Assembly (NCBI RefSeq): GCF_037325665.1
Contig: NC_090255.1
Coordinates: 25,872,523 to 25,936,522, forward strand
Direction of reading: 5' to 3'
Source of the DNA: Littorina saxatilis
Lineage: Eukaryota > Mollusca > Gastropoda > Littorinimorpha > Littorinidae
Length of the DNA stretch: 64,000 nucleotides
The translations under genes and the position numbers were made by a program. Under the pieces are notes generated by a model that was not told the origin of the DNA, ran no database searches, and saw nothing but the letters and a program-made list of their open reading frames with translations. Below are positions 59,481-64,000 of this stretch, one piece after another. Position 1 is the stretch's first letter; every line of letters begins with the position of its first letter.

Positions 59481-60990
59481 TTTTTTGGGCCTAAGTATCA
59501 CACTCACAAACACACTCACTCACTCTTTCTCTCCGTCCCCCTCTGCACGCAAGCACACACACACACACACACACACAGAAACACACGCACACGCACACAC
59601 ACTATAACTCAACCCACCTGACCTGGTAGTCGGTACCCCTCTCTTTAGACTTCACCTTATCAGCGTCTGGAAGCAAGTCCCATTACTCTGCAAAGCGGGT
59701 TAAACGCAGCAGATGAAAGTTACCTCCCTTCGGCCAAGGAGCCGAAGCAGTGTCGGTGAATTCAGCCAGCGACAGGGAACTGCGGCAGCCAAATTGATGA
59801 TCCCTCTCAGATTTGACCCATACTGTGATGGATATGCCTAGACTATTTGCCGTTCGTGACTCTTACTCTCAGTAGTCGTCTGCTGAAAAATAAGAAGACC
59901 TTCAATGAGTATTGGGAAAGAAGTGATAATGCCGTCTACATTTCACAATTATGCACGAACTTGCAAATTACAAGTAGTAGTAATTACGGACATGTGAGCA
60001 CGGGTGGAGGAGGAGAGGGGGGGTGGGGGGTGTTTTGAAAGGGTTGGGAGATGATCAGATGGTTGTCGGGGGTGGCAGGCTGAGGTGGTATTGGTACACC
60101 AAAAGAGAATCTAACACCTATCTTTATACTGGCATTGAAAGTTTGCTAGCAGTATCAAACAGCGGATTTGGAGAAAAAAGTGGTGGGAGAGGGGGGGGGG
60201 GGGGGAGAGAAAGAGGCGGAAGTTCATTTAACAGTAAGTGCTATATCAACGTTAACTGTTGAAAGCTGAGCGCTGATTGAATGAACATGCACGGTACTCA
60301 ACACGCATGCACACAATCATACGCGCTCATGCGTCATTCAATACTTTGCGCTGTATCGACGTGACGTGTTGACATGTCAGCACTGAATTACCTCACTGGT
60401 TACACGCACATACATGCACACACACACACACACACTGTGACACACACACACACTGTGACACACACACACATACACACACACACACACACACACAGATGCT
60501 AACCTCCGCTTGGGGGTGTGCGTCAGTGTGTGCGTGCACATGCACGCACTCGCACTCTTACTCGACATTATTTCACAAGTCAGTGACACAAAATTAATGG
60601 GCGATGACTGAGAGACCGGCAACACACATGAGTGTTTTGCTGGCTTATGTTTTTTCACTACACAACCACTACACAACTTATACTCTTACACAATTCCACA
60701 CGTACAGAAGCGCAGTCCTCGACACTGATCACCTCATGAAGGTTTTCAAGTGGAGCTCTTGCGCAACATGCAGAAGTATTTGTACCCCAGACTTTTCGCT
60801 TCCCCCAGAACTCAACATCGCAGCAACACAGTAGGGGTCAGTCAAGAATGCTTGCTTCACCAGTCATCTGATTGCTTATTTGCAGGTTAGTGGACATGTG
60901 ACGATGAATTGCCGGTGACCGTGTGACTAGCGAAAAACACAGGCTTTGATAATGATTTTTTGTTGGGGGGATTTTGTGCCTTTCACTTCA
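59481..60990. other. Simple-repeat-rich intergenic DNA
   Basis: CA runs at 59555-59601 and 60420-60495 (with repeated ACTGTGACACACACAC) and G-rich tracts near 60011 and 60190. No gene recognised. Confidence 0.6.
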
Positions 60991-61006
60991 CTTCACTTCA
61001 AGTCCA

Positions 61007-61386
<380 letters not shown>

Positions 61387-61633
61387 CAGACAGCGACAAA
61401 AAAGGCAAATGAGCAAACAAACAAATACACAGACACAAGAGACGGACAAACAAACAACCGGCAGGCACTTGGCAGTTTCTCTTACGCCTTGTGTTTTCCA
61501 CTTTGCAGAAGGAACGTCGAAATTAATTATTGATTAGGATTGGAATTTCATCCCACTGATCGTGGGGATGAATGAACTGTTAATGAGAAAAGACGAAGCC
61601 TGATCCTTCCGCTTTTCTTGTGTTAGATTGCAT

Positions 61634-63955
<2,322 letters not shown>

Positions 63956-63967
63956 TTCTTGTTGACT

Positions 63968-64000
63968 GAAGGCTTATATCGCGCGTATTCCGTGGGTACA
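63968..64000 (-). mobile_element. SINE-B 3' end running off the window
   Basis: CTTATATCGCGCGTATTCCG then TGGGTACA matches the reverse SINE-B start at 2167. Confidence 0.7.

Overview
This is nuclear DNA of a lophotrochozoan animal, most likely a gastropod mollusc. It carries three intron-rich animal genes, long dinucleotide arrays, several tRNA-headed SINE families, LINE fragments and many TIR elements; the mollusc call is inference from repeat content and no species is named. I rebuilt the gene models by hand from reading frame, splice sites and recalled protein families. There are no bacterial operons and no CRISPR array. || Layout. 1-20.8 kb, minus strand: DRC1, the nexin-dynein regulatory complex subunit of motile cilia. 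Sixteen in-frame exons give 573 codons; the C-terminal exons lie left of position 1. Its introns hold two copies of a 251-252 bp MITE, SINEs, a LINE fragment, a Mutator-type foldback element, a 5 x 73 bp and a ~20 x 25 bp tandem repeat, and large CA/CT arrays. 20.84-22.47 kb: the head-to-head gap between DRC1 and RPL11, with a scattered GTCGGTTACGGAG-like motif. 22.47-38.6 kb, plus strand: RPL11 (uL5) in six exons. Its introns are very large for a ribosomal protein gene and carry eight 131-nt copies of one H/ACA-type snoRNA, seven of them in intron 4. Intron 3 holds a fossil retroelement carrying a SINE and a large foldback element; intron 5 holds a complete-looking 1.47 kb TIR element. 38.6-42.1 kb: intergenic repeats, including two related elements full of TCAAGGTCA-type motifs. 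42.1-53.2 kb, plus strand: ECHDC3, a mitochondrial crotonase-fold protein, in ten exons giving 294 residues. 53.2-64.0 kb: no host gene recognised; SINE, MITEs, simple repeats and a LINE reverse transcriptase ORF between two GA arrays. || The three host genes are unrelated in function (cilium, ribosome, mitochondrion). The most unusual part is RPL11 intron 4, where a snoRNA plus adjoining SINE-derived sequence has been repeated seven times. Variation between copies falls mainly in predicted loops, while both box motifs and the stems persist. A second theme is datable nesting: SINEs and DNA elements inserted in one another with legible target-site duplications.
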